From NCBI RefSeq assembly GCF_023093535.1, contig NZ_CP095757.1:3224001-3288000 (forward strand): DNA of 64,000 nt, given 5' to 3'. The notes beneath the pieces are model-generated. The model saw nothing but the letters and a program-made list of their open reading frames with translations. It was not told the DNA's origin and did no database searches. Position 1 is the first letter of the stretch. Each line of letters starts with the position of its first letter. The DNA comes from Halovivax limisalsi. Its GTDB lineage: Archaea; Halobacteriota; Halobacteria; Halobacteriales; Natrialbaceae. Positions 25,646 to 34,609 of the stretch are shown piece by piece. Position numbers and translations under genes: made by a program.

Positions 25646-26024
25646 ACACCCACGATACAGGCCGACGGGTAGTGTAAATCTAATTAAATTTATCGTGAAC
25701 GCGCGTTCCCATATTTTAACAGTCGCGATCGCCGGCACGGGTTGCCGGAACGGAGCGCCTACCCCGGCGTACGCCGGGCCGATATGACGTACGAAACCGA
25801 TACAGCCAGGGTATGGGGCGCTTACAGCGGTAACCGGACGGTCCGGCCGCACGCACTCCATCGAGCGACCGACGGGCGCCCATCGCCGGGCGGGATGGAC
25901 GTCGATCCGCCCGGCGCGCGGGCGTGAACCGTCCGCCACGAGCGGAGTTCGGCCACCGCTCGGCCGACCCGACGAACCCGCCGCCTCCGGAACACATAGG
26001 GCCGTTCGTCGCCAGGCAGGAGAC
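25646..26024. other. divergent intergenic region
   Basis: This 379-base region holds the importer promoter on the left (with a second AT-rich string ATATTTTAAC near 25711) and a GC-rich right half upstream of the S9 peptidase. No additional gene is seen. Confidence 0.5.
25681..25708 (-). promoter_or_regulatory. promoter of the peptide importer operon with adjacent palindrome
   Basis: The minus strand has a TATA element GATAAATTTAATTA at 25694-25681. Abutting it upstream is a perfect 12-bp palindrome GAACGCGCGTTC (25697-25708), in the BRE position and suited to a repressor. Confidence 0.5.
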
Positions 26025-27890
26025 GTGCCAGCCTACGACATCGAACGCTACCTCAACGTCCGATCGGCCGGGGGTGCATCGTTCGGCCCCGACGGCGAAC
26101 GCCTCTCGTTCCTGCTGAACACCACGGGAACGAACCAGGTGTGGACGCTCGACGGCCCCGAGCGCTGGCCCGAGCAGCGGACCTTCTACGACGAGCGCGT
26201 CACCTTCGCCTCGTGGTCGCCCGAGCGCCCGGAATTCGTCTTCGGCATGGACGAGGGCGGCAACGAGCGCGCCCAGCTCTACCGCCTCGACGCGGAAACC
26301 GGCCGGATCGAGAATCTCACCGACCGCCCGGACGCCAAACACCGCTGGGGCGGCTGGAGCCACGACGGCGACTGCTTCGCCTTCGCTTCGAACCGCCGCG
26401 ACGAGGCCGTCTTCGACGTCTACGTCCAGGGTCGCGACGAGACGGGCGACGCCGCGACGATGGTCTACGAAGGCGACGGCTGGCTCTCGCCCGCCGGCTG
26501 GAGCCCGGACGACTCGCGCCTGCTCGTCTCGGAGGCCCACGCGAGCTTCGACCAAGACCTCCACGTGCTCGATCTCGAGACGGGAGAGCTGGACCACCTC
26601 ACGCCCCACGACGGCGACGTTCGCTACCAGAGCGCCAGCTGGGCCCCCGACGGCGACGGGCTCTACCTCGTCACCGACCAGGAGACCGACACCCTCTCGC
26701 TCGCGTACCTCGACCTCGACGAAGCGCGCGCCGCGGCCCGCGACGGCGCCGAGTCGACCCCGCTCACCGTCCTCGAGGACGGCGACGGCTGGAACGTCGA
26801 CGGGATCGCGCTCGACGACGACTCCGGCCGGTTCGTCTACTCGCGCAACGTCGAGGGCTACACCGAACTGACGGTCGGCGAACTCGACGATACGGATCCA
26901 ACCGCGTTCGAGACCTTTCCCGAGCCCGACCTTCCCGGGGGCGTCGCCGGCGGCGTCTCGTTCGATCCCGACGCCGAGCGCTTCGCCTGCACGGCGACGG
27001 GCGACACCACCAACGCGAACGTCTGGGTCGTCGACGTCGAGACCGGCGACGCCGAGCGCTGGACCGACGCCCCGACCGCGGGCATCCCCCGCGAGACGTT
27101 CGACGAATCGGAGCTGGTTCACGTCGAGAGCTTCGACGAACTCGCGGTGCCCGGCTTCCTCACGCTGCCGCAGGGTGCGAACGAAGACGCGAGGACGAGT
27201 GCCGAGGACGGCGCACCCGTCATCGTGGACATCCACGGCGGGCCCGAGAGCCAGCGCCGACCCTCCTTCTCCGGCGTCAAGCAGTACTTCCTCGATCGCG
27301 GCTACGCCTACTTCGAGCCCAACGTCCGCGGCTCCTCGGGCTACGGTACCGAGTACGCGAGCCTCGACGACGCGGAGAATCGCATGGACTCGGTCGCCGA
27401 CGTCGCGGCCTGCGTCGAGTGGCTGTCCGACCAGGCGGCGGTCGACCCCGACCGCATCGCCTGCATGGGCGGCTCTTACGGCGGGTTCATGGTGCTCGCC
27501 GCGCTCACCGAGTACCCCCACCTGTGGGCCGCCGGCGTCGACGTCGTCGGCATCGCCAACTTCGTCACCTTCCTCGAGAACACGGGCGACTGGCGCCGCT
27601 CGCTGCGCGAGGCGGAGTACGGCTCGCTCGAGGACGATCGCGAGTTCCTCGAATCCATCTCGCCGATCAACCACGTCGACGAGATCGAGGCGCCGCTGTT
27701 CGTCCTCCACGGCGAGAACGACCCGCGCGTCCCCGTCGGCGAGGCCGAACAGATCGTCGAGGAAGCCCGCGAACGCGGCGTTCCCACCCGCAAGCTGATC
27801 TTCCCGGACGAGGGCCACGGCTTCAGCAAGCTCGAGAACCGCATCGAGGCCTACTCCCAGGTGTCGGACTTCCTCGGCGAACACGTGTAG
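26025..27890 (+). CDS. S9 family (prolyl oligopeptidase-like) serine peptidase
   Basis: A 621-residue two-domain enzyme. An N-terminal beta-propeller (WD/TolB-like repeats such as LSPAGWSPDDSRLLVSEAH) occupies about 1-380. It is followed by an alpha/beta hydrolase domain with VDIHGGPESQRRPSF, the nucleophile S484 in MGGSYGGFM, Asp in HGENDPRVPV and His in DEGHGFSK. It is an acylaminoacyl-peptidase/oligopeptidase type that degrades short peptides in the cytosol, fitting its position next to a peptide importer. It starts at GTG 26025; no in-frame ATG is available nearby. Confidence 0.9.
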   Translation: MPAYDIERYLNVRSAGGASFGPDGERLSFLLNTTGTNQVWTLDGPERWPEQRTFYDERVTFASWSPERPEFVFGMDEGGNERAQLYRLDAETGRIENLTDRPDAKHRWGGWSHDGDCFAFASNRRDEAVFDVYVQGRDETGDAATMVYEGDGWLSPAGWSPDDSRLLVSEAHASFDQDLHVLDLETGELDHLTPHDGDVRYQSASWAPDGDGLYLVTDQETDTLSLAYLDLDEARAAARDGAESTPLTVLEDGDGWNVDGIALDDDSGRFVYSRNVEGYTELTVGELDDTDPTAFETFPEPDLPGGVAGGVSFDPDAERFACTATGDTTNANVWVVDVETGDAERWTDAPTAGIPRETFDESELVHVESFDELAVPGFLTLPQGANEDARTSAEDGAPVIVDIHGGPESQRRPSFSGVKQYFLDRGYAYFEPNVRGSSGYGTEYASLDDAENRMDSVADVAACVEWLSDQAAVDPDRIACMGGSYGGFMVLAALTEYPHLWAAGVDVVGIANFVTFLENTGDWRRSLREAEYGSLEDDREFLESISPINHVDEIEAPLFVLHGENDPRVPVGEAEQIVEEARERGVPTRKLIFPDEGHGFSKLENRIEAYSQVSDFLGEHV

Positions 27891-27968
27891 GAGCCGCTGA
27901 AATGCAGCTACGTCGGAGCGAGATACCGCACGTCTCGGCTGCGACAGCTACCACACCGCGATCGTACA

Positions 27969-28349
27969 TCAGTGCTCCTCCGCCCCGTCACCGGTTCCTT
28001 CCACCTCTTCGAGGTCGGGTAACTCCTCGTCCCAGCCCTGATTCCGATCGTAGTAGTCGTCAGCGAATTCGGTCGCGACCGTATCCAGTCCGATACTGCT
28101 CGCGGCGTTGGCGTCGTAACCGTCGGGGTCGATTGCCCAATACACGCCCTTGTGACGGACGAATCCGCGGGACTCGAGTCGAGCGAGCGTGGTGCCGACG
28201 CTACCGCGCGGAATGTCGAGTTCCTCGGCGAGTTCGGTCGTTCGGAACCCCGTCTCCGGGTTCGCAGCCAGAAACTCGAGGATTCGACGGCCGTTCGTCT
28301 CCTCTCGCGGCAGATCCGTCGGTTGATACTGCTCGAAGTCGACGGGCAC
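27969..28349 (-). CDS. winged-helix (MarR/TrmB-like) transcriptional regulator
   Basis: A 126-residue DNA-binding protein. The winged helix covers about residues 18-70: ILEFLAANPETGFRTTELAE, then the recognition helix PRGSVGTTLARLESRGFVRH and the wing KGVYWAI. The acidic C-terminus carries no ligand domain I recognise. A leaderless GTG start (28349) is preferred because AT-rich TATA-like sequence (CTTACAAAC) lies about 22 bases before it; an ATG at 28400 would add 17 residues inside that promoter. It is divergent from the two-gene ABC exporter, its likely target. Confidence 0.75.
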   Translation of the reverse strand: MPVDFEQYQPTDLPREETNGRRILEFLAANPETGFRTTELAEELDIPRGSVGTTLARLESRGFVRHKGVYWAIDPDGYDANAASSIGLDTVATEFADDYYDRNQGWDEELPDLEEVEGTGDGAEEH

Positions 28350-28478
28350 GTGTAACTGTTTGTAAGAGAATGTAAAAGACGTTGTGGTCAGTGCGGTCAT
28401 CAATTGCGACGCGGCCCCGGCTCGGTTCCAGCGGGCGGCCCTCGCTCGCGCACGTGTCGGCGCGGCTAAATGTAGGGG

Positions 28479-28485
28479 TTTTAAG
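28479..28485 (+). promoter_or_regulatory. TATA-like box for the ABC exporter
   Basis: GTTTTAAG about 30 bases before the ATPase ATG at 28513, indicating a leaderless or nearly leaderless mRNA. Confidence 0.45.
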
Positions 28486-28512
28486 CGGTGCGTGCGGTGT
28501 AGTTTCAGCCGA

Positions 28513-29496
28513 ATGCCAGCTATCGAGACGACCGGACTCACCAAGCGCTTCGGCGAGGACGTCGTCGCCGTCGACGACCTCGACCTGACCGTCGAGGAGG
28601 GGGAGGTCTTCGGCTTCCTCGGCCCCAACGGCGCGGGCAAGTCGACGACGATCAACGTCCTCCTGGATTTCGTCCGCCCGACGGCGGGTAGCGCGCGAGT
28701 CCTCGGCCGCGACGCGCAGGACGAATCGGCCGCGATCCGGCGACGGATCGGCGTCCTCCCCGAGGGCGCGGAACTGTACGACCGGCTGACCGGCCGCGAG
28801 CACCTCGCCTGGATCGCCCGAACGAACGGGGTCGCCGAGACGGTCGACATCGACGCGACGCTCGATCGCGTCGGGCTCCCCCCGGACGAGGGCTCGCGGC
28901 CGGTCGGCGGCTACTCGAAGGGGATGGCCCAGCGGCTCGCGTTCGGGATGGCCATCCTCGGCGATCCGGAGCTGCTGATCCTCGATGAACCCTCCTCGGG
29001 ACTGGACCCGACCGGCATGCAGGAGCTGCGGGCGATCATCCGCGAGGAGGCCGAGACGGGAACGACCGTCTTCTTCTCGAGTCACATCCTGGGCGAGGTC
29101 GAGGCCGTCTGCGACCGCCTCGGGATCATGAACGAGGGCCGACTCGTCGCGACCGGCACGCTCGACGCGCTCCGGGACGACCTCGATCTGGACGCGTCGG
29201 TCAGCCTCGAAGTCGACGCGGTCCCGGACGACCTCGATCTCGCGTCGGTCGACGGCGTCCGCGCGGTCGAGGCGGACGGGACGACCCTCACCGTTTCGGT
29301 CGACGACCCGACCCGGAAGATCGACGCGATCCGCCGCGTCGACGAGCGGGCCACCGTCCGCGACGTCCGCTCGACGGACACCTCGCTCGAACAGCTGTTC
29401 AACACCTACACCGGCAACGGCGCGGCGGAGCCGGATTCGTCGGCGGCCGATTCCGCCGGTAACGGCGCCGAGACGGCGGCAGAGGTGGGCCGATGA
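28513..29496 (+). CDS. ABC exporter ATP-binding subunit
   Basis: A 327-residue ATPase of the CcmA/DrrA type. Walker A is GPNGAGKST (about residue 38), signature YSKGMAQRLAFGMAI, Walker B LLILDEPSSGLDP, and H-loop FFSSHILGE. The C-terminal part (residues ~220-300) is the usual DrrA-type regulatory tail ending SLEQLFNTYTG, followed by a low-complexity acidic end. It overlaps the permease gene by ATGA. Substrate unknown. Confidence 0.9.
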   Translation: MPAIETTGLTKRFGEDVVAVDDLDLTVEEGEVFGFLGPNGAGKSTTINVLLDFVRPTAGSARVLGRDAQDESAAIRRRIGVLPEGAELYDRLTGREHLAWIARTNGVAETVDIDATLDRVGLPPDEGSRPVGGYSKGMAQRLAFGMAILGDPELLILDEPSSGLDPTGMQELRAIIREEAETGTTVFFSSHILGEVEAVCDRLGIMNEGRLVATGTLDALRDDLDLDASVSLEVDAVPDDLDLASVDGVRAVEADGTTLTVSVDDPTRKIDAIRRVDERATVRDVRSTDTSLEQLFNTYTGNGAAEPDSSAADSAGNGAETAAEVGR

Positions 29497-30347
29497 GCGT
29501 CGCCGACGTCGTCTCCAAGGACATCCTCGACGTCCGTCGTGCGAAGATCATCTGGGCCGTCGCCGGCCTCTACACGCTCGTCACGGCCGCCTTCGTCTAC
29601 TGGGGGACGGAAGCCCAGCCGCCCGACGGCTGGTCGGGCGTCTACATGGCCCTGTGGAACTTCGCGTTCGTCGGCGCGCTGTTCGTCCCGGCGATCGCCC
29701 TCGTCGCCGCCTACCTCGCCGTCGCCGGAGAGCGCGAGTCGGGCAGCATCAAGTACCTCCTCTCGACGCCGATCCGCCGACGCGACGTCGTCCTCGGCAA
29801 GTACGTCTCCCGCGCGGCGGTCGTCGCCGTCTCACTGATCGTCGCGTTCGTCGTCGCCGCGGCCCTCGCACTCGTCTGGTTCGACGAGTTCCCGGCCGAC
29901 GTCTTCGTCGGCCTGTCGCTGCTCACGATCGTCTTCGCGCTCGCCTACGTCGCGATCGCGATCACCGTCTCCGCGACGACGGCCAGCCGGTCCCGCGCGA
30001 TGGGCGGCGCCCTCGCCGTCTACTTCGTGACGAACCTGCTGATCCTGTTCGGGCAGCTCTCAATCCTCGGCGCCCTGCAGTACGCGTTGAACGATCTCCT
30101 CGGGCTCGGCGTCGGCGACCAGCCGATCCAGTTCGTCGGATTGCTCATCAGTCCGACGCAAGCGTACCTCGCCTCGACCACGCTCGCGTTTCCGGACGAC
30201 CTCGTCGCCGCCATGCCCAACGCCGGCGATCCCGCCGATCTGGTGTGGTACCTCCAGCCCGAGACCGCACTCGCGATCCTGCTCGCCTGGACCGTCGTCC
30301 CGCTCGCCCTCGGCGTCCGGCAGTTCGAACGTGCGGATCTGGGGTGA
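29493..30347 (+). CDS. ABC exporter permease (ABC-2 type)
   Basis: A 284-residue membrane subunit with about six helices. It begins MSVADVVSKDILDVRRAKII; the conserved GERESGSIKYLLSTPIRRRD followed by VVLGKYVSR is typical of the ABC-2 NosY-like permease family. It is coupled to the preceding ATPase by a 4-base overlap. Such pairs export drugs, lipids or peptides, or serve maturation systems; no neighbouring gene specifies which. Confidence 0.9.
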   Translation: MSVADVVSKDILDVRRAKIIWAVAGLYTLVTAAFVYWGTEAQPPDGWSGVYMALWNFAFVGALFVPAIALVAAYLAVAGERESGSIKYLLSTPIRRRDVVLGKYVSRAAVVAVSLIVAFVVAAALALVWFDEFPADVFVGLSLLTIVFALAYVAIAITVSATTASRSRAMGGALAVYFVTNLLILFGQLSILGALQYALNDLLGLGVGDQPIQFVGLLISPTQAYLASTTLAFPDDLVAAMPNAGDPADLVWYLQPETALAILLAWTVVPLALGVRQFERADLG

Positions 30348-30374
30348 AGGTACGGCCACGTCTCGATCGAATCG

Positions 30375-31436
30375 CTATCCGATCACGCCGGTCTTCCTCG
30401 CGACCTCGCGGGCGGCGTCGGCGTCCATCCCGTCGCCGAGGATGGTGTAGCGATCGCGGATCTCGTGGCAGGTCGTCAGCGCCTCGATCACGATCTCGTC
30501 GTCGATGCCGAGCTCGGCGGCCGTCGTCGGCGCGTCGATGCTCTCCAGGGCGTTGCGAATGTCCAGCCAGAATCCCTTCTCGCCGCCGTGGAGGTAGGCG
30601 GTCATGATCGAGCCGACGCCGACCTGGTGGCCGTGGAGGGCCGCGCCGGGGGCCAGTCGGTCGAGCTGGTGGGAGAAGAGGTGCTCGGCGCCGCTGGCCG
30701 GTCGCGAGGAGTCGGCGATCGACATCGCGACGCCCGAGGAGACCAGCGCCTTCGTGACGATCCAGGCGGCCTCCTCGAGACCGGGGCGGACCGAGTCGGC
30801 GTTGTCGACGAGGATCTCGGCGGTCATCTCCGAGAGCGCGCCGGCGAAGCCGGAGTACTCGACGTTCTTCAGCCGGTGGGCCAGGCGCCAGTCCATCACC
30901 GCGGTGTAGTTCGAGATGATGTCCGCACAGCCGGCGGTGGTGAGCCGCCAGGGCGCCTCCGCCAGGATGCCCGTGTCCGCGACGACCGCCAGCGGCGGCT
31001 TGGCGGCGACGCTGTGGCGAGTGTCGCCCTCCGGCACAGATCCCCGGTTCGAGACGATCCCGTCGTGACTCGCGGCCGTCGGCACCGAGCAAAAGCCGAT
31101 CGAGCAGTGATGACTCGCCATCTTCGCGATGTCGATGGCCTTCCCGCCGCCGACGCCGATCAGGTACGCGGCTTCCTCGGCCTCGACGGTCTCGATGACC
31201 CGCTCGACTTCGTCGAACGAGGCCGTCTCGACGGTCACCATCGCCGGGTCGATCCCGGCCGCCTCGAAGTCCGCGACGATCGGATCGGCCGCCACCTCGC
31301 GCGGCGTCGGACTGGTCACGATCAGGGGTCGGCCGTCGAGGTGCAGGTCCTCGACGACCGGGACGACCTCCTCGAGCACGCCGTGGCCCACCACGACGTT
31401 GCGCGGCAGGCGGATCCACGAGGACTTCTCGAACAT
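30375..31436 (-). CDS. egsA: sn-glycerol-1-phosphate dehydrogenase
   Basis: Reduces dihydroxyacetone phosphate to sn-glycerol-1-phosphate with NAD(P)H, setting the archaeal stereochemistry of membrane lipids. It is 353 residues long. The nucleotide-binding site is GVGGGKAIDIAKMAS, and substrate/metal region motifs are SVPTAASHDGIVSNRGSVP, ADIISNYTAVMDW (metal Asp), SGAEHLFSHQLD (metal His) and LHGHQVGVGSI (metal His). A TATA-like box lies at 31459-31465 (GTTTAAT, minus strand), 26 bases before the ATG, so it is probably leaderless. Confidence 0.96.
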   Translation of the reverse strand: MFEKSSWIRLPRNVVVGHGVLEEVVPVVEDLHLDGRPLIVTSPTPREVAADPIVADFEAAGIDPAMVTVETASFDEVERVIETVEAEEAAYLIGVGGGKAIDIAKMASHHCSIGFCSVPTAASHDGIVSNRGSVPEGDTRHSVAAKPPLAVVADTGILAEAPWRLTTAGCADIISNYTAVMDWRLAHRLKNVEYSGFAGALSEMTAEILVDNADSVRPGLEEAAWIVTKALVSSGVAMSIADSSRPASGAEHLFSHQLDRLAPGAALHGHQVGVGSIMTAYLHGGEKGFWLDIRNALESIDAPTTAAELGIDDEIVIEALTTCHEIRDRYTILGDGMDADAAREVARKTGVIG

Positions 31437-31458
31437 ACCGCCACAGAGTCACCGATGC

Positions 31459-31465
31459 ATTAAAC
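31459..31465 (-). promoter_or_regulatory. TATA-like box for egsA
   Basis: The minus strand CGTTTAATGC lies about 26 bases before the egsA ATG. Confidence 0.45.
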
Positions 31466-31527
31466 GTGTTTCCCGTGTCCGCGGACGCAGGCAGCTTCGC
31501 ACCTCACTGGTCCGAGCGCCGATCCGG

Positions 31528-32799
31528 TCACTCGCCGGTCGAACCGACCGTCGGCACCTCGACCGGCGGCTCCCAGGCCAGGATCGCGAGCGATCCGACC
31601 ACCAGGACGCCGCCGGCCAGCGACAGCGCGGCGGTCGGCGAGACGAGGTCGGAGAGCACGCCGCTGCCCAGCTGGAAGGGGATCACGGTGAGCGCGCTCA
31701 CCATCGCCATCGCGCTCAGGACGGTCGCCCGGCCGAGCGTCTCGACCCGATCGTTGACGTACTGGCCGGCGAGGACGCGCGTCGGCTCGACGACACCCCA
31801 GCCGACGAAGAGCGCCACGAACGCGAGGGCCGGCACGGCGGCCATCCCCAGGAGCAACCCGCCGACGAGCAGGGGCGCGAGGACGAACCACCGGCCCAAC
31901 CCGATCCGATCGCGGAGCAGGTCGATGCGATAGCTCACGGCCGCGGAGGCGAGGTTGATCGCCGCGTAGAACCCGCCGAGCAGCGTCTCGACGTTCTCGG
32001 GCGAGACGGCGAGTTCGAAGGCGCCACCTCCCGGGAACGGAACGACCAGGGTGACGTCGATCCCGAGTTCAGCCAGGGTCGCCTCGAAGACCGGCTGGAG
32101 GAAGATGAACACGAGGTAGGTGACCGCCGAGAAGAGCACGAAGTAGTACACGATGAACGACCGGAGGCGACGCTGCCCGAGGGCCTCGCGGGTGACCTCG
32201 ATCGCCTCCCGCAGCCCCAGTTCGCTCGATCCGCTCTCCCGGTAGGTCTCCGGTTCGGACAGCGTGAGGATGACGAGCGCGCCGAGACCGGTGAACACGG
32301 CCGCGGCGAGGAACGGCAGCGCGAGGTCGATCCCGCCGAGGTAGCCGCCGACGAGCGAGGCGCCGACGCCGGCGGCGAGCGCGATCGACTGGCCGCGGCC
32401 CCGAATTCGGGTGAAGGCGTCCGTCTCGTCGGTGTCCGCGAGCGTCTCGTACACCCAGGCGTCCTCCGTCCCCGACCGGAAGTTGTAACCCAGCGACCAG
32501 CAGACGAACAGGATCGCGAACGCCACCGCGGAGCTCGCGAGCGCGAGGCCGACCAGCGTCGCGGCGATGAGGACCGTCCCGACCAGCAGGCTGTTGCGCC
32601 GCCCGATGCGGTCGCCGACGTAGCCCGTCGGGATCTCGCCGAGGACGGTCGTCAGGTTGTACAGCGCCTCGAAGAGCACGATGTGGGTGAACGACAGGCC
32701 CTGCGAGAGAACGTAGAGGTACATGATCGGCCGGTAGAACTCGACCGCCTCCGTCGCCTTGAACAGGTAGTACCGCGCGACGGCTCCCGCCTTCGCCAT
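31528..32799 (-). CDS. MFS transporter
   Basis: A 423-residue protein with about twelve hydrophobic helices. The MFS loop 2-3 signature appears as GYVGDRIGRRNSLLVGTVLI. The N-terminal RYYLFKATEAVEFYRPIMYL resembles archaeal and Bacillus MFS proteins of the tetracycline-resistance-like or sugar subfamilies. The start MAKAGAV at 32799 is chosen because longer frames upstream are arginine-rich and non-acidic. Substrate unknown. Confidence 0.85.
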   Translation of the reverse strand: MAKAGAVARYYLFKATEAVEFYRPIMYLYVLSQGLSFTHIVLFEALYNLTTVLGEIPTGYVGDRIGRRNSLLVGTVLIAATLVGLALASSAVAFAILFVCWSLGYNFRSGTEDAWVYETLADTDETDAFTRIRGRGQSIALAAGVGASLVGGYLGGIDLALPFLAAAVFTGLGALVILTLSEPETYRESGSSELGLREAIEVTREALGQRRLRSFIVYYFVLFSAVTYLVFIFLQPVFEATLAELGIDVTLVVPFPGGGAFELAVSPENVETLLGGFYAAINLASAAVSYRIDLLRDRIGLGRWFVLAPLLVGGLLLGMAAVPALAFVALFVGWGVVEPTRVLAGQYVNDRVETLGRATVLSAMAMVSALTVIPFQLGSGVLSDLVSPTAALSLAGGVLVVGSLAILAWEPPVEVPTVGSTGE

Positions 32800-33005
32800 G
32801 CCCAGGCCCTTCGAGTGTGGTGGCCTAAAGGCATCGAACGCGGCAGGGGAAGGAGGTGGCAGAGCACCATCACGAACCCCGAATACCGTCGCGAAGTCGG
32901 TCAGTCCGACGTACCATCGCGAACCCGGCGCACTGCCTCGGGCCACGCACAAAGTCGTCCATCGACGGCCCAAGGGCCAAGCCGCTCCGCGTGGCAGCCA
33001 GTCAC

Positions 33006-33629
33006 ATGATGTTCGACGACAGAGCGGACGCCGGCCGAAGGCTCGCGGCGGAACTCGACCGTCGCGACGTCGAGGCCGACGTCGTCCTCGGTATTCCCCG
33101 CGGCGCGCTCCCCGTCGCACGGCCCGTCGCCGATCGGCTCGACGCGGACCTCGACGTCATCGTCGCCTCGAAACTCGGCGCCCCCGGCAATCCGGAACTC
33201 GCGATCGGCGCCGCCGGCAGCGACGGCGCCGTCTGGCGCAACGACGCGCTGATCGAGCAGCTCGACGTCTCCGAGGCGTACTTCGAGCGCGAACGCGAAC
33301 GAGAGGCCGACGCCGCGCGAACGAAGCTCGAACGCTATCGCGGCACGACTGACCTGCCGGCTCTGGAGGGCAGACACGTCGTCGTGGTCGACGACGGCGT
33401 CGCGACCGGCGCGACGGCCAGGGCCTGTCTCCGGCAGGTTCGCGAGCGCGACCCCGCCTCGGTCACGCTCGCCGTTCCCGTCTCGTCGCCGCGGGCGGCC
33501 GACGAACTGGCCGACGAAGCCGACGCGGTCGTCGCGCTCGAGACGCCCCAGAGCTTCCGGGCCGTCGGGCAGTTCTACCGGCGGTTCCCCCAGGTCAGTG
33601 ACGACGAAGCGATGGACTATCTCGAGTGA
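33006..33629 (+). CDS. phosphoribosyltransferase family protein
   Basis: A 207-residue type I PRTase fold. VLGIPRGALPVARPVADRL is at the N-terminal side, and the PRPP-binding loop is VVVVDDGVATGATARACLRQ. The C-terminal hood is short (FYRRFPQVSDDEAMDYL). Members often act as uracil/xanthine-type PRTases or as regulators in Halobacteria, and are frequently found beside stress or hydrolase genes. The base specificity cannot be read from sequence. Two adjacent ATGs (33006, 33009) are possible starts. Confidence 0.8.
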   Translation: MMFDDRADAGRRLAAELDRRDVEADVVLGIPRGALPVARPVADRLDADLDVIVASKLGAPGNPELAIGAAGSDGAVWRNDALIEQLDVSEAYFEREREREADAARTKLERYRGTTDLPALEGRHVVVVDDGVATGATARACLRQVRERDPASVTLAVPVSSPRAADELADEADAVVALETPQSFRAVGQFYRRFPQVSDDEAMDYLE

Positions 33630-33770
33630 GTTGCCGGCGAAACGGGGCTCCCTCGAGCGAGTAGCCGACGGACGGTGACGTCGAGTGGGTAGCCGACAGA
33701 AAGGCGTGTGCCCCGCTCGACTCTCGCGAACGGGGACGGCATCGGCGCCGATCGGGGTCACGCTGCAGCC

Positions 33771-34436
33771 TCAGTCGTCGACGGCCTCCTCGTCGATGAC
33801 GTCGATGGGGATCCCGGCTCCCGGTCCGGCCCCGCGCTTCGAATCGCCGAAGCCGGCGCTGAGGACGCGGGTGAGGGCCTCCTCGACGTCCTCGTCGAGT
33901 TCGTCGACGCGGTGGCTCTCGACCTCGACGACGAAGCCGGTCGTGATGTTCGGCGACGTCGGCAGGAAGAGGATCTCGCGGCCGTCATCGGCCGTCTTTC
34001 CGGTCCGAAAGGCCGTCATCCGCAAGCCCTCCCAGACCTCGAGTTTGACTGGCTCCTGCAAGCTCTCCTGTTCGCCGAACGCGGTCTCCGCGGCCATCTT
34101 CGAGGCGTTGTACACGACGCGGAGGCCCGGCAGGCGGTTCGCGAGGTTGTCGACGACGCGTTCGACGAGGCCGCCGACCGTCGTTCGCATCAGGTACCCG
34201 ATCGCGAAGACGAGGATGACGAGCACCGACAGCGTCACGAGCACGCGGACGAGGTCGGCGAGCTGGCTCGCGGCGTCGGAGGTGCCGAGGATCCCCTCGA
34301 GAAGCTGATCGGAGACGATGAACGTGGGCGTGACCGAGGCGATAAAGCCGTAGAGCCAGAAGAGGACGAACAGACAGATCAGCACCGGCCCGAGAACGAC
34401 GAGGCCGCTCGCAAAATCTCGCTTCCACGAGGTCAT
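33771..34436 (-). CDS. DUF502 family membrane protein
   Basis: A 221-residue protein with two membrane helices (about 10-32 and 60-85). DUF502 features follow: GYLMRTTVGGLVERVVDNL, LPGLRVVYNASKMAAETAF, and TGKTADDGREILFLPTSPNITTG-type sequence around the family's conserved Pro-Thr-Thr-Pro-like loop. The C-terminus is soluble and acidic. DUF502 proteins are widespread in bacteria and archaea; their role is not established. Confidence 0.85.
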   Translation of the reverse strand: MTSWKRDFASGLVVLGPVLICLFVLFWLYGFIASVTPTFIVSDQLLEGILGTSDAASQLADLVRVLVTLSVLVILVFAIGYLMRTTVGGLVERVVDNLANRLPGLRVVYNASKMAAETAFGEQESLQEPVKLEVWEGLRMTAFRTGKTADDGREILFLPTSPNITTGFVVEVESHRVDELDEDVEEALTRVLSAGFGDSKRGAGPGAGIPIDVIDEEAVDD

Positions 34437-34609
34437 ACCCGAGGGGACTCACCCGACGACTATGAGCGTGTCCATTTCGTGACAGGGAGACCCGAATCGC
34501 ACACCGCGCCCAGGCGCGATCAGGGCTCGAAGGCGGTCCCGAGCGCGCAGCGCGGACGGTCCGATCAGTGACAGGGCGGCCCCGAACGTACGCAGCGCGC
34601 CAGGGTCAC

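Noticed and set aside
26141-28375. Very long arginine-rich open frame antiparallel/offset to the S9 peptidase gene
   Set aside because: Its composition (Arg, Pro, Gly) is the usual shadow of a GC-rich acidic gene in another frame; the S9 peptidase frame has full motifs.
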